Shown here: piece by piece, positions 40,072 through 49,582 of the stretch | Position numbering within the stretch: the first letter of the stretch is position 1 | Layout: the number at the start of each line of letters is the position of its first letter | Assembly (NCBI RefSeq): GCF_003480435.1 | Contig: NZ_QUJB01000003.1 | Coordinates: 1-64,000, forward strand | Direction: 5' to 3' | Origin: Clostridium sp. AM30-24 | Lineage (GTDB): Bacteria > Bacillota > Clostridia > Lachnospirales > Lachnospiraceae | Length of the DNA stretch: 64,000 nt | Translations under genes and position numbers: made by a program | The notes under the pieces: model-generated | What the model was told of the DNA's origin: nothing | Databases searched by the model: none | The model's input: only the letters and a program-made list of their open reading frames with translations

Positions 40072-41625
40072 ATGAGTATTTTAAATGTAGAACACCTGAG
40101 CCATGGTTTCGGAGACCGGGCTATCTTTACGGACGTTTCTTTCCGCCTGTTAAAGGGGGAACATATCGGTCTCATCGGAGCAAACGGTGAGGGAAAGTCC
40201 ACATTTATGAATATCATCACCGGAAAGATGATGCCGGATGAGGGAAAGGTCGAGTGGTCAAAAAATGTCCGTGTGGGCTACTTAGACCAGCATACCGTGC
40301 TTGAGAAGGGTATGACGATCCGCGACGTGCTTAAGAGTGCCTTTTCCTTCCTCTTTGAGATGGAGGAGAAGATGAACGACATCTGCGCGAAGATGGGAGA
40401 TGCGTCCGAGGATGAGATGAACGCTATGATGGAGGAGCTGGGAACGATCCAGGATCTTCTGATGGCGCATGACTTCTATATTATCGACTCCAAGGTGGAG
40501 GAGATCGGACGCGCCTTCGGCCTCGACGAAATCGGTCTTGACAAGGATGTTGACGAGCTCTCCGGCGGACAGAGAACGAAGGTCCTCCTTGGAAAGCTTC
40601 TTCTTGAAAAGCCGGATATCCTGCTCCTCGACGAGCCGACAAACTATCTGGATGTACAGCATATCGAGTGGCTGAAGCGGTATCTTCAGGATTATGAAAA
40701 CGCTTTCATCCTGATCTCCCACGATATCCCGTTTTTAAACAGCGTGGTAAACCTGATCTACCATATGGAGAACCAGAAGCTTGACCGCTATGTGGGTGAC
40801 TATGACCGGTTCATGGAAGTCTACGAGATGAAAAAGAGCCAGTTGGAGGCAGCTTACAACCGCCAGCAGGCGGAGATTGCGAAGCTTCAGGATTTCGTTG
40901 CGAGAAACAAGGCCCGTGTTGCGACGAGAAACATGGCGATGTCGAGACAGAAGAAGCTGGACAAGATGGAGGTCATCGAGCTTGCAAAGGAAAAACCGAA
41001 GCCGGAGTTCCATTTCCTGAATGCAAGGGCAACCGGAAAACTGATCTTTGAGACGAAGGATCTTGTGATCGGTTATGATGAACCACTTTCAAAACCGCTT
41101 AATTTCCTCATGGAGCGCGGCGAGAAGATCGCGGTCATTGGCGCCAACGGTATCGGAAAGACCACCTTCTTAAAGAGCATTCAGGGCCTGATCCCGGCAA
41201 TCTCCGGAACCGTTGAGGTCGGTGACTATCAGTTCCCGGGTTACTTCGAGCAGGAGATGGCACCGGGAAATACCACAACCTGTATCGAGGAGATCTGGAA
41301 GGAATTTCCGTCCTACACCCAGTACGAAGTCCGCTCTGCCCTTGCAAAGTGCGGCCTGACTACAAAGAATATCGAGAGCCAGGTCCGCGTCCTCTCCGGC
41401 GGTGAGCAGGCAAAGGTCCGTCTCTGTAAGCTCATGAACCGGGAGACCAACGTTCTGCTTCTCGACGAGCCGACGAACCATCTGGATGTGGATGCGAAGG
41501 ATGAGCTTAAGAGAGCACTTCAGGAGTACAAAGGAGCAGTCCTCCTCATCTGCCACGAGCCGGAGTTCTATGACGGATTGGTGTCGAAGGTTTGGGATCT
41601 CAGTAAGTGGTCGTTGAAGATTTGA
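40072..41625 (+). CDS. ABC-F family ATPase (YbiT/YkpA-like)
   Basis: A 517-residue soluble protein with two ABC domains and no membrane part. Domain 1: Walker A GANGEGKS (about 35-42), signature LSGGQ, Walker B LLLDEPTNYLD. Domain 2: GANGIGKTT (about 353), LSGGEQ, LLLDEPTNHLD. The about 80-residue linker between them is helical (EVYEMKKSQLEAAYNRQQAEIAKLQDF), as in ABC-F proteins that act at the ribosomal E site. The opening and linker resemble YbiT/YkpA; antibiotic-protection subtypes are less likely but not excluded. Only a weak AAAGAAG ribosome site precedes the ATG. Confidence 0.9.
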   Translation: MSILNVEHLSHGFGDRAIFTDVSFRLLKGEHIGLIGANGEGKSTFMNIITGKMMPDEGKVEWSKNVRVGYLDQHTVLEKGMTIRDVLKSAFSFLFEMEEKMNDICAKMGDASEDEMNAMMEELGTIQDLLMAHDFYIIDSKVEEIGRAFGLDEIGLDKDVDELSGGQRTKVLLGKLLLEKPDILLLDEPTNYLDVQHIEWLKRYLQDYENAFILISHDIPFLNSVVNLIYHMENQKLDRYVGDYDRFMEVYEMKKSQLEAAYNRQQAEIAKLQDFVARNKARVATRNMAMSRQKKLDKMEVIELAKEKPKPEFHFLNARATGKLIFETKDLVIGYDEPLSKPLNFLMERGEKIAVIGANGIGKTTFLKSIQGLIPAISGTVEVGDYQFPGYFEQEMAPGNTTTCIEEIWKEFPSYTQYEVRSALAKCGLTTKNIESQVRVLSGGEQAKVRLCKLMNRETNVLLLDEPTNHLDVDAKDELKRALQEYKGAVLLICHEPEFYDGLVSKVWDLSKWSLKI

Positions 41626-41642
41626 TATATTTACAATTGAAG

Positions 41643-41687
41643 AAATCCGTGTCCTGTACAACGAAATCTGCAGGACACGGATTTTTT
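41643..41687 (+). terminator. Bidirectional terminator between converging genes
   Basis: AATCCGTGTCCTG (41644-41656) pairs with CAGGACACGGATT (41671-41683), then TTTTG. A second perfect 11-bp inverted repeat, TTCCGGTAAAT/ATTTACCGGAA, lies at 41701-41740 on the side of the minus-strand gene. Confidence 0.9.
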
Positions 41688-41745
41688 GTGCATTGGGAAA
41701 TTCCGGTAAATGAAATGCATCAATACGGAATTTACCGGAAAATGG

Positions 41746-43164
41746 TCAGCGTTTATTTTTCTCTGTATGTGGCAGCCGTCCTCGGAGGAATCTCTTTTTG
41801 ATCTCCGGCCACGAAAACGGGATCAGCGGATAGATATAGCTCTTTCCGGCGATGGTGCGGTTGAATATGATGGAGCAGACGGCGATGGCGGTGCCGAGGA
41901 TGAATCCCCAGACGTTTAAGAGGGAGGTCAGGATCAGTAGGATCACACGCATGAATTTTAGTGCGTAACCCATCTCGAAGCTTGCCTGAGAGTAATTGGC
42001 TATGGTGACAAAGGCCATGTAGAGCATGGTTTCGGAATTGAACCAGCCGGATTTTACAGAATATTCGCCGAGAACAATACCGGCGATAACACTTAACGGT
42101 GTGGTCAGCATGCTCGGCGTATTGACTGCGGCGAGACGCAGGCCGTCAATGGCAAATTCCAGGATCAGAAGCTGGAAGATCAGGGGAACGTACATGTCAT
42201 CTGCCAGTTTGACAAATTCCAGCCAGCCTGGGATCCAGTTCTGGTTCTGCATAAAGAGAAGCCACACCGGGGTTAAAAACAGGGTGAGAAATGAGACTGT
42301 CATTCTGGAAAGACGCAGGTAGGTTCCGGTCACCGGCGGGAAGTAATAGTCATCTGCCTCCTCGATAATGTCAAAGACTGAGGATGGCAGGATCATGCAG
42401 GCGGGGGAATTGTCAACAAGGATGACGATGTTTCCCTCCAGAATAGACGCCGCAGCCGTGTCCGGACGTTCAGAAAAACGGAATTTTGGGAACGGGTTGA
42501 ACCATTTGTGGGGAAAGATACATTCTGCCAGACTTTCCTGATTCATAGTCAGAGCATCTACATGCAGATTTTCGATGCGGTCCTTGATCTTATTTAGCAG
42601 ATCCTCGTCCACACGACGTTTCATGTAGCAGATCGCGATGTCTGTGTGGGAGCTTTCTCCGGTCTGCATGATCTCCACCGTGAGATTCACGTCCCGGATC
42701 CGGCGGCGGATCAGGGCGGTATTGAAGATCATGGTCTCCACGAAGCCATCCCGGGAGCCTCGGAGCACCTTGTCTTTTTCAGGCTCCGAAACCCCGCGGG
42801 CCGGGTAAGTACGGCAGTCGATGAGGATTGCCCGGTCATACCCGTCGATTAAAAGACAGGAGAGGCCGGAGAGAAGCTGAGTGAAGATGATGGTATCATC
42901 GGTCTCGATGGTGGTTTCGCCGTAGTGGACATGCTGCTTTGCAAAGTCATGGGCGGATGCCGGGAAAGCATCCGGCTTTATGGAGGCGAAGTCCTGCATC
43001 AGCCGCAAAAGGATCTCATCCTTTGTGAAGCCGTCCACAAAGTACAGGCAGGCATTTTTGCCGGCGATGGTCAGCGTGTGGTAGACAATGTCAAAGTTCT
43101 TTGAAATGTCCAGAATTTCGTGAAAGTGTGAGATGTTCTGGTCGAAGTTGGTTGAAATATTCAT
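41746..43164 (-). CDS. GerA-family spore germination protein (GerAA/SpoVAF type)
   Basis: A 472-residue membrane protein of the GerABKA family. The soluble N-terminal half has the signature PARGVSEPEKDKVLRGSRDGFVETMIFNTALIRRRIRD, and the C-terminal half has about five membrane helices including VNTPSMLTTPLSVIAGIVLGEY. GerA-type proteins are the A subunits of nutrient-germinant receptors; SpoVAF is a close relative linked to dipicolinate channels. No B or C subunit gene is adjacent, so the SpoVAF-like alternative is reasonable. GAAAGGA precedes the ATG. It is a single-gene unit. Confidence 0.9.
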   Translation of the reverse strand: MNISTNFDQNISHFHEILDISKNFDIVYHTLTIAGKNACLYFVDGFTKDEILLRLMQDFASIKPDAFPASAHDFAKQHVHYGETTIETDDTIIFTQLLSGLSCLLIDGYDRAILIDCRTYPARGVSEPEKDKVLRGSRDGFVETMIFNTALIRRRIRDVNLTVEIMQTGESSHTDIAICYMKRRVDEDLLNKIKDRIENLHVDALTMNQESLAECIFPHKWFNPFPKFRFSERPDTAAASILEGNIVILVDNSPACMILPSSVFDIIEEADDYYFPPVTGTYLRLSRMTVSFLTLFLTPVWLLFMQNQNWIPGWLEFVKLADDMYVPLIFQLLILEFAIDGLRLAAVNTPSMLTTPLSVIAGIVLGEYSVKSGWFNSETMLYMAFVTIANYSQASFEMGYALKFMRVILLILTSLLNVWGFILGTAIAVCSIIFNRTIAGKSYIYPLIPFSWPEIKKRFLRGRLPHTEKNKR

Positions 43165-43961
43165 GGCTCATTGGTCCTTTCGAGGATAATTACAGTGTAA
43201 AGGCAACGCTTCAGCAAAGCTGCGGATTTACTGTGATGGCTGCAGTACAGTATAGGATTTCTTAAAAACTATGAAATTATGCGGGGGATACATGGCATCT
43301 GTATGCCACAAGCAAATGTGTGCAGTATACAAAATTCTGACCATATCGGACAGAACGGCCATAGAATAGATTGTTTTTTGTAAAAACAACGAATCTGCTT
43401 TTCTCCAGCGGACATTTGTGCAGAAGATAGTAAATATATACAATAAAATTGTGCAAATTTAACTATATTTACCATAGCATTTCCGGTAATATTTTGTTAT
43501 ACTGCATAAGCATTGAAATTGAAGGGGTATCAATTTCGAGGAACTGTATAATGCAAGGAAATTGTACGTGAATGAAAGGCTGTGCTCAGTGGGGGGGCAC
43601 AGCCTTTCGCCATTCCAGCGTTGCCCATATGCAGTTCACCGAATGCGAGTGTCTATGCAGGCAGGTTTGCAGCGCACACGTACTTGCTGAACTGACACAT
43701 GGTCGAACGATTCATGAAATATATATAAAACAATCGAAAAGCCATAGCTATTTTCAGAAAAAAAGTGTATAATAAAAAGTAATCATTCAGCCATGCGGAA
43801 ATTTTCAAAACAATAGAAAGCACCGTTTATGACTGAATTGTTGTATAACGGGTAGCTGCGAAGATACGGAACAGTTGCTGTAACGGAATACACTCCAGGA
43901 TTGACTGAACATCTGCGCGCAGCGCGGCCATCAAAGTCAGAATAGATTAAGGAGAATAGAC
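43165..43961. other. 797-base intergenic region with hairpins, no supported gene
   Basis: Contains two clear structures: an 8-bp hairpin GAAATTGA/TCAATTTC (43515-43537) and a perfect 12-bp hairpin GAAAGGCTGTGC/GCACAGCCTTTC (43574-43608) with no T run. A TATAAT (43547-43552) lies between them, and others at 43498 (TATACT) and 43768 (TATAAT). The open frame 43572-43772 starts inside the hairpin with no ribosome site and I do not accept it. A small RNA starting near 43559 is possible. Confidence 0.4.
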
Positions 43962-45893
43962 ATGAAAGATGGATTTATCCGGGTGGCGGCAGCCACCCCA
44001 GATTTAAAGGTTGCGGATCCGGTGTTTAACCGGGAGCAGACCTGGAAGATGATGCAGGAGGCGGCGGATCAGGACGTAAAGATTCTGGTGTTCCCGGAAC
44101 TGGGGCTTACCGGATATACCTGCGGTGATCTGTTTTTACAGGATACGCTGATCGATCAGGCAAAGGAAGAACTCTTATGGCTCTTAAATGCATCAAAAGC
44201 GATGGATATGCTGACCTTCATCGGACTCCCGTGGATGAAGGACGGAAAACTTTATAACGTGGCGGCTGTTATCAAGAGCGGAGAATTATTGGGACTCGTT
44301 CCGAAGAGACATCTCCCGAACTATTCTGAGTTCTACGAGCTCCGCCACTTCAATCCGGGTCCGGTAAAGCCGGATGTGGTAGAGTGGGGAGAACGCCTGG
44401 TCCCGTTTGGAAGCAAGGTTTTATTCTGCTGCACAAATATCCCGGAACTTGTAGTTGCCGCTGAGCTCTGTGAGGATGTCTGGACGATGGATCCGCCCAG
44501 CGTATCCCACGCGAAGGCCGGAGCGACCGTGATCGCGAACTGCTCCGCCAGCGATGAGACAACAGGAAAGGCCGGATACCGTGAGGCGCTGATCTCAGGC
44601 CAGTCTGCCCGCCTTGTGTGCGCTTATATCTACGCCAATGCGGGAGAGGGTGAGTCTACTCAGGATCTCGTATTCGGCGGACATGACATGATCGCAGAGA
44701 ACGGAAATATCCTTGCGGAATCCGAACGCTTCAAAAACGGAATGATCACGGCAGATATCGATCTTTACCGCCTTAAAAATGAAAGAAGAAGAATGACCAC
44801 ATGCCAGCCGGGGGTTGAGGCTGAGGACTATGATTTCATGGACTTCACCTTAGAACCGGTGGATCTGACCTTAAAACGCTATATCGATCCGGCACCGTTC
44901 GTTCCGTCAAACGCGGAGGAGAGAACAGCGCGCTGTGAGGAGATCTTAACGATTCAGGCGATGGGCTTAAAGAAACGCCTTGCCCACACCGGTGTAAAAA
45001 GCGCAGTGGTAGGAATTTCCGGCGGACTCGATTCTACGCTGGCACTTCTCGTCACGGCGAGAGCGTTCGATTTGTTGGGTATTCCGAGAGAAAATATCCT
45101 CTCAGTTACAATGCCGTGCTTCGGGACCACAGACCGGACATACAATAACGCGGTCATGCTGACAAAGAAACTGGGGGCATCTTTAAAAGAAGTAAATATC
45201 AAAAAAGCGGTGTCCCTCCACTTTGAGGATATCGGACATGATCCGGCGATCCATGACGTAACCTACGAGAACTCTCAGGCGAGATACCGCACACTGATCC
45301 TTATGGACCTTGCGAACAAGACAAACGGTATGGTCATCGGAACCGGAGATATGTCCGAGCTGGCTCTCGGCTGGGCTACTTACAACGGTGACCACATGTC
45401 CATGTATGGCGTGAACGCTTCCGTTCCGAAGACGCTGGTCCGCCATCTTGTCCGTTACTATGCGGATACCTGCGGTGACAAGGCCCTTGCGGATGTCCTT
45501 TACGATGTTCTCGATACACCGGTAAGCCCGGAACTTCTGCCGCCGGAGGATGGAAAAATATCCCAGAAGACGGAGGATCTTGTCGGACCTTATGAGCTTC
45601 ATGATTTCTTCCTTTACTATATTCTCCGTTACGGCTATCACCCGGCAAAGATCTACCGCCTTGCGAAGATCGCTTTTGCGGGAGCTTACGGGGATCCGGT
45701 GATCTACAAGTGGTTAAATACCTTCTACCGCCGGTTCTTCGCACAGCAATTCAAGCGTTCCTGCCTGCCGGACGGTCCAAAGGTCGGATCTGTTGCTGTT
45801 TCTCCGAGAGGAGATCTGAGAATGCCGAGTGATGCGGCGAGACGGATCTGGATGGATGAAGTGGAAAAGCTTGACCCGGAGGCAGATCGATGA
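43962..45893 (+). CDS. nadE: Glutamine-dependent NAD+ synthetase
   Basis: A 643-residue two-domain enzyme making NAD from deamido-NAD and glutamine. The N-terminal nitrilase-fold glutaminase (residues 1 to about 280) has Glu in FPELGLTGYTCGD, Lys in PKRHLPNYSEFYE and the nucleophile Cys in AAELCEDVW. The C-terminal synthetase (about 330-643) has the PP-loop GISGGLDSTLALL and GTGDMSELALGW. AAGGAGA lies before ATG. The next gene overlaps by 4 bases. Confidence 0.96.
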   Translation: MKDGFIRVAAATPDLKVADPVFNREQTWKMMQEAADQDVKILVFPELGLTGYTCGDLFLQDTLIDQAKEELLWLLNASKAMDMLTFIGLPWMKDGKLYNVAAVIKSGELLGLVPKRHLPNYSEFYELRHFNPGPVKPDVVEWGERLVPFGSKVLFCCTNIPELVVAAELCEDVWTMDPPSVSHAKAGATVIANCSASDETTGKAGYREALISGQSARLVCAYIYANAGEGESTQDLVFGGHDMIAENGNILAESERFKNGMITADIDLYRLKNERRRMTTCQPGVEAEDYDFMDFTLEPVDLTLKRYIDPAPFVPSNAEERTARCEEILTIQAMGLKKRLAHTGVKSAVVGISGGLDSTLALLVTARAFDLLGIPRENILSVTMPCFGTTDRTYNNAVMLTKKLGASLKEVNIKKAVSLHFEDIGHDPAIHDVTYENSQARYRTLILMDLANKTNGMVIGTGDMSELALGWATYNGDHMSMYGVNASVPKTLVRHLVRYYADTCGDKALADVLYDVLDTPVSPELLPPEDGKISQKTEDLVGPYELHDFFLYYILRYGYHPAKIYRLAKIAFAGAYGDPVIYKWLNTFYRRFFAQQFKRSCLPDGPKVGSVAVSPRGDLRMPSDAARRIWMDEVEKLDPEADR

Positions 45894-46672
45894 TCACGAG
45901 TACAAAAAATGATCAGGTAAAAGCGGTCATCGAGTTAAAGAAGAAAGCGAGAGCGAGAAATGAACAGGGACTTTTCGTTGTCGAGGGAGTGCGGATGGCC
46001 GCTGAGCTCCCGAAGGATCAGGTTAAAAGTATCTATGTTTCTGAAACTTTCGCGAAAAATCCGGAGAATGCCGCAATTCTTGCAGAATACCCGGAATATG
46101 AACTTGTCAGTGATCAGGTGTTTGCGGCAATGTCCGATACACAGACGCCTCAGGGTGTGCTGGCACTTGTCAGACAATTTTCCTATGGAATGGAGGATCT
46201 TTTAAAGAATGATCGTCCCGCCCACCTGATGGTTCTGGAAAATCTTCAGGATCCGGGAAATCTCGGAACGATCTTGCGAGCCGGAGAAGGTGCGGGGATC
46301 ACGGGACTTATCATGAGCCGTGACACTGTGGACCTCTATAACCCGAAGGTGATCCGCTCCACCATGGGATCCGTGTTCCGTGTCCCGTTCTATTATACGG
46401 ATGATCTGGAACAGACGGTCCTGGATCTGAAGGCGCGGGGAATCCGTGTTTTTGCGGCCCATCTCGCAGGAAAGAATAATTACGAACAGGAAGATTATAC
46501 TGGTAATACAGCATTCCTGATCGGAAATGAGGGAAACGGGCTGACAGAAAAGCTTTCCAACCTGGCAGATACCTGGGTGAAGATCCCGATGGCGGGAAAG
46601 GTGGAGTCCTTAAATGCCGCCATCGCAGCATCGATCCTGATGTTCGAGACGGCGAGACAGCGGCGCGCGTAA
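45890..46672 (+). CDS. TrmH/SpoU-family RNA methyltransferase
   Basis: A 260-residue SPOUT methyltransferase (23S rRNA or tRNA 2'-O type). N-terminal substrate-binding segment with KKARARNEQGLFVVEGVRM. Knotted catalytic domain motifs 1-3: LENLQDPGNLGTILRAGEGAG, AFLIGNEGNGL, IPMAGKVESLNAAIAASILMFE. The exact RNA target is not decidable. Start overlaps the nadE stop (ATGA) and the gene continues the nadE operon. Confidence 0.92.
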   Translation: MITSTKNDQVKAVIELKKKARARNEQGLFVVEGVRMAAELPKDQVKSIYVSETFAKNPENAAILAEYPEYELVSDQVFAAMSDTQTPQGVLALVRQFSYGMEDLLKNDRPAHLMVLENLQDPGNLGTILRAGEGAGITGLIMSRDTVDLYNPKVIRSTMGSVFRVPFYYTDDLEQTVLDLKARGIRVFAAHLAGKNNYEQEDYTGNTAFLIGNEGNGLTEKLSNLADTWVKIPMAGKVESLNAAIAASILMFETARQRRA

Positions 46673-46684
46673 AGGAGTGATTTT

Positions 46685-47137
46685 ATGGATATGATCGGAT
46701 GGCTGGTAGCCTTTGTAATTCTGATCGGAATCGAGGCGGCGACTATGGCGCTCACGACGATCTGGTTTGCAGGCGGCGCGTTGTTTGCGTTTTTCGTTGC
46801 AATCTTTGGCTTTTCTGTCAAAATGCAGCTTGTAGTATTTCTGGTCGTATCGTTTCTCATGCTGCTCTTTACGAGACCGCTCGCGGCACGGTTCATCAAC
46901 CGGGAAACCGTGAAGACGAATGTGGACGGACTGATCGGAAGAAAGGCGAAAGTGATCACAAAGATCGACAACAATGAGCTGTCCGGAGTTGCAGTCGTCA
47001 ATGGGCAGGAGTGGACGGCGAGATCTGCGGATGACGCAGTGACGATCCCTGCGGGGACCCATGTGCTCATAAAGGAAGTCCGGGGCGTGAAGCTTATTGT
47101 GGAACCGGTTTCCGAAACCTCTGAAAGCCAGAAATAA
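46685..47137 (+). CDS. NfeD-family membrane protein
   Basis: A 150-residue protein: two to three membrane helices at the N-terminus (GWLVAFVILIGIEAATMAL, LFAFFVAIFGFSVKMQLVV, FLVVSFLMLLF) followed by a soluble OB-like beta-barrel (GRKAKVITKIDNNELSGVAVVNGQEWTARS). This is the short NfeD form lacking the ClpP-like protease. NfeD genes are classically next to a stomatin/SPFH gene, as here, and the pair organises membrane microdomains. AAGGAGTGA precedes the ATG. Confidence 0.92.
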   Translation: MDMIGWLVAFVILIGIEAATMALTTIWFAGGALFAFFVAIFGFSVKMQLVVFLVVSFLMLLFTRPLAARFINRETVKTNVDGLIGRKAKVITKIDNNELSGVAVVNGQEWTARSADDAVTIPAGTHVLIKEVRGVKLIVEPVSETSESQK

Positions 47138-47172
47138 AATTTTTCCCAAAACTTATAAAGGAGGACTTAAAG

Positions 47173-48108
47173 ATGCCAGCAATTTTAGTATTAGTACTGA
47201 TCTTTATCATTCTGCTGATCCTTGTTTCCTGCATCCGTATCGTGCCTCAGGCACAGGCGATGGTCGTGGAGAGGCTTGGCGCATACTTGGAAACCTGGAA
47301 CGTGGGAATCCACTTTAAGGTTCCGTTTATCGACCGTGTTGCAAAGCGCGTTCTCTTAAAAGAACAGGTCGTTGACTTCGCCCCGCAGCCGGTGATCACA
47401 AAGGATAACGTAACCATGAAGATCGATACGGTCGTGTTCTTCCAGATCACGGACCCGAAGCTCTACGCATACGGCGTTGAGAATCCGATCATGGCGATCG
47501 AGAATCTGACCGCTACTACGCTCCGCAACATCATCGGTGATCTGGAGCTCGATCAGACGCTGACCTCCCGTGAGACCATCAATACAAAGATGCGTTCCGC
47601 GCTGGATGTTGCGACAGACCCGTGGGGAATCAAGGTCAACCGTGTGGAGTTAAAAAATATTATTCCGCCGGCAGCGATCCAGGATGCCATGGAGAAACAG
47701 ATGAAAGCTGAGCGTGAACGCCGTGAGGCAATCCTCCGCGCGGAAGGTGAGAAGAAGTCTACGATCCTTGTGGCAGAAGGTAAGAAACAGTCCGCGATCC
47801 TCGATGCGGAGGCAGATAAGCAGGCAGCGATCCTTCACGCGGAGGCGGAGAAGGAGAAGCGGATCCGCGAGGCGGAAGGACAGGCTGAAGCGATCTTAAA
47901 GATCCAGCAGGCAAATGCTGATGGTATCCGGATGATCAAGGAGGCAGGTGCTGATCAGGCAGTTTTACAGTTAAAGAGTCTTGAGGCATTCGCGAAGGCG
48001 GCAGACGGTAAGGCAACAAAGATCATCATTCCGTCTGAGATCCAGTCTCTCGCAGGTCTTGTGACAAGCGTGACGGAGATTGCAAAGAAGAGTGAAACTG
48101 AGAATTGA
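47173..48108 (+). CDS. SPFH/Band 7 (stomatin-like) membrane protein
   Basis: A 311-residue protein with one N-terminal membrane segment (ILVLVLIFIILLILVSCI) then a Band 7 domain (QAMVVERLGAYLETWNVGIHFKVPFIDRVAKRV, LRNIIGDLELDQTLTSRETI) and a long alanine/glutamate coiled coil (about 180-270, KAERERREAILRAEGEKKS). It assembles into large membrane scaffolds. AAGGAGG lies 9 bases before the ATG. Placed directly after NfeD, its usual partner. The 3' end overlaps the phospholipase gene start. Confidence 0.94.
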   Translation: MPAILVLVLIFIILLILVSCIRIVPQAQAMVVERLGAYLETWNVGIHFKVPFIDRVAKRVLLKEQVVDFAPQPVITKDNVTMKIDTVVFFQITDPKLYAYGVENPIMAIENLTATTLRNIIGDLELDQTLTSRETINTKMRSALDVATDPWGIKVNRVELKNIIPPAAIQDAMEKQMKAERERREAILRAEGEKKSTILVAEGKKQSAILDAEADKQAAILHAEAEKEKRIREAEGQAEAILKIQQANADGIRMIKEAGADQAVLQLKSLEAFAKAADGKATKIIIPSEIQSLAGLVTSVTEIAKKSETEN

Positions 48109-49300
48109 TCTTGAAAAAGAATATGGGATCGTTTTAGAGGGTGGAGGAGCCCGGGGTGCATATCAGATCGGTGTCTGGAAAGCACTCCGGGAAGCCGGAG
48201 TGAAGATCCGGGGAGTTGCCGGAACGTCCGTAGGGGCGTTGAACGGCGCCCTGATCTGCATGGATGATCTTGAAACGGCGGAGAAGATATGGGAAAATAT
48301 GACCTACTCCACGGTGGTCCAGATTGACGATTCCATGATTGGAAAATTAAAGAAATTCGGCGTTCGATCCATGAAAATGACCGACGCGGCGGCAGAATTC
48401 AAACGGGTGGTTTCAGACAGGGGACTCGATATCAGTCCTCTGAAAAAGCTTCTGGAAGATACTGTGGATGAGGAGCGGATCAGACGCTCACCCCGGGATT
48501 TCTGCGCCGCGTCCTTTTCCGTCACGGACCGGAGGGAAGAGGATTTTGACGTGAAGTCAGCCCCGCCGGGGACGATGAAAGATATGCTGATGGCCAGCGC
48601 GTATTTTCCCGGCTTCAAGCAGGAAAAGATTGGTGGAAAGACATATCTGGACGGCGGAAGTGTCAATAATGTTCCGGTGGATCTTCTGACAGATAGGGGT
48701 TATAAGGATCTTATTGTGATCCGGCTCTACGGGATCGGTGTGGACAGGCGCATCTTTATGGATATTCCAAAGGATGTGACGATCCATGAGATCGCGCCGA
48801 AGCGGAATCTTGGCGGGATTTTAGAGTTCGACAGCGAGAGAACGAAGAAAAATATGGAACTTGGATATTTTGACGGCCTGCGCTTCCTTTATGGACTCTG
48901 CGGGAGGAAATATTATCTTGACATGCCATATTCCGAGGCGTATTATTTTGGCAGGATCATGTCAGAACTTGACATGTTCAAGGAGTGGCTGAGACCCTAT
49001 GTGAAGGAAGAAGACTTTGCGAAGCTTAACGGGTACCGTGTCTATACGGAAAAGATATTCCCGTTTCTTGCGAAAAAACTGCGTCTTCGCCCGGAGTGGG
49101 ATTACAGGGATCTCTACGGAGCAGTTCTGGAAGTGTTCGCAAAGAAAATGCAGCTGGAAGCATTTCGGGTCTACACACCGGATGAGATCGTCGGGAAGCT
49201 TCAGGAGATCCTCTCGGGAAGACCTGATTATGCGGCAGATAAGAGAAGATATGAGGAGAACGCTGAAATATGGCGGAAAACAATAAGAGAAGGAAAGTAA
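48092..49300 (+). CDS. Patatin-like phospholipase family protein
   Basis: A 402-residue lipid acyl hydrolase. The oxyanion motif LEGGGARGAYQIGVWKAL, nucleophile GTSVGALNGAL (GxSxG) and dyad aspartate DGGSVNNVPVDLL form the Ser-Asp catalytic pair; the rest is an uncharacterised C-terminal domain with DMPYSEAYYFGRIMSELDMF. No ATG exists near the N-terminus. GTG 48092 is chosen, with TTG 48080 as alternative; both are inside the SPFH gene, so start choice is uncertain. Linked to NfeD/SPFH, it may act on microdomain lipids. Confidence 0.88.
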   Translation: MKLRIDLEKEYGIVLEGGGARGAYQIGVWKALREAGVKIRGVAGTSVGALNGALICMDDLETAEKIWENMTYSTVVQIDDSMIGKLKKFGVRSMKMTDAAAEFKRVVSDRGLDISPLKKLLEDTVDEERIRRSPRDFCAASFSVTDRREEDFDVKSAPPGTMKDMLMASAYFPGFKQEKIGGKTYLDGGSVNNVPVDLLTDRGYKDLIVIRLYGIGVDRRIFMDIPKDVTIHEIAPKRNLGGILEFDSERTKKNMELGYFDGLRFLYGLCGRKYYLDMPYSEAYYFGRIMSELDMFKEWLRPYVKEEDFAKLNGYRVYTEKIFPFLAKKLRLRPEWDYRDLYGAVLEVFAKKMQLEAFRVYTPDEIVGKLQEILSGRPDYAADKRRYEENAEIWRKTIREGK

Positions 49301-49311
49301 GGAGCGAATCC

Positions 49312-49578
49312 ATGGCACTTGATGCCATGCACATTATCATCGGTATTGCGGTGGTGGTCATGTCCGTCATTTCGTTCCTTGATCCGGAGGAGTATATGTT
49401 CCTCTTTCCGGTGATTTTTTTTCTGGCGGCGGTTTTAAACCTTGCCACAGGAAAATACTGGCTGTCCCGGACAAAAAGGGAGAGACGGAGAAGAACGGCG
49501 GCGGTGTTCCAGATGGCGTTTGGTACGGTTCTGCTGATCTTTACATGTTTAAGCGCAATGAGTATCTGGTGGAGGTAA
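49312..49578 (+). CDS. Small membrane protein of unknown function
   Basis: An 88-residue protein with three hydrophobic segments (MHIIIGIAVVVMSVISFL, YMFLFPVIFFLAAVLNLATG, VFQMAFGTVLLIFTCLSAMS) and a basic loop RTKRERRRRT. ATG 49312 has GGAG 9 bases upstream, while the longer frame from ATG 49270 overlaps the phospholipase gene. I recall similar proteins in Lachnospiraceae without a function. It lies 4 bases before birA, so it is in the same operon. Confidence 0.78.
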   Translation: MALDAMHIIIGIAVVVMSVISFLDPEEYMFLFPVIFFLAAVLNLATGKYWLSRTKRERRRRTAAVFQMAFGTVLLIFTCLSAMSIWWR

Positions 49579-49582
49579 TGAG

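Noticed and set aside
43572..43772. 66-codon frame MKGCAQWGG
   Set aside because: Its start lies in the stem of a hairpin, there is no ribosome site, and the sequence is Cys/His-scattered with no domain-like pattern.
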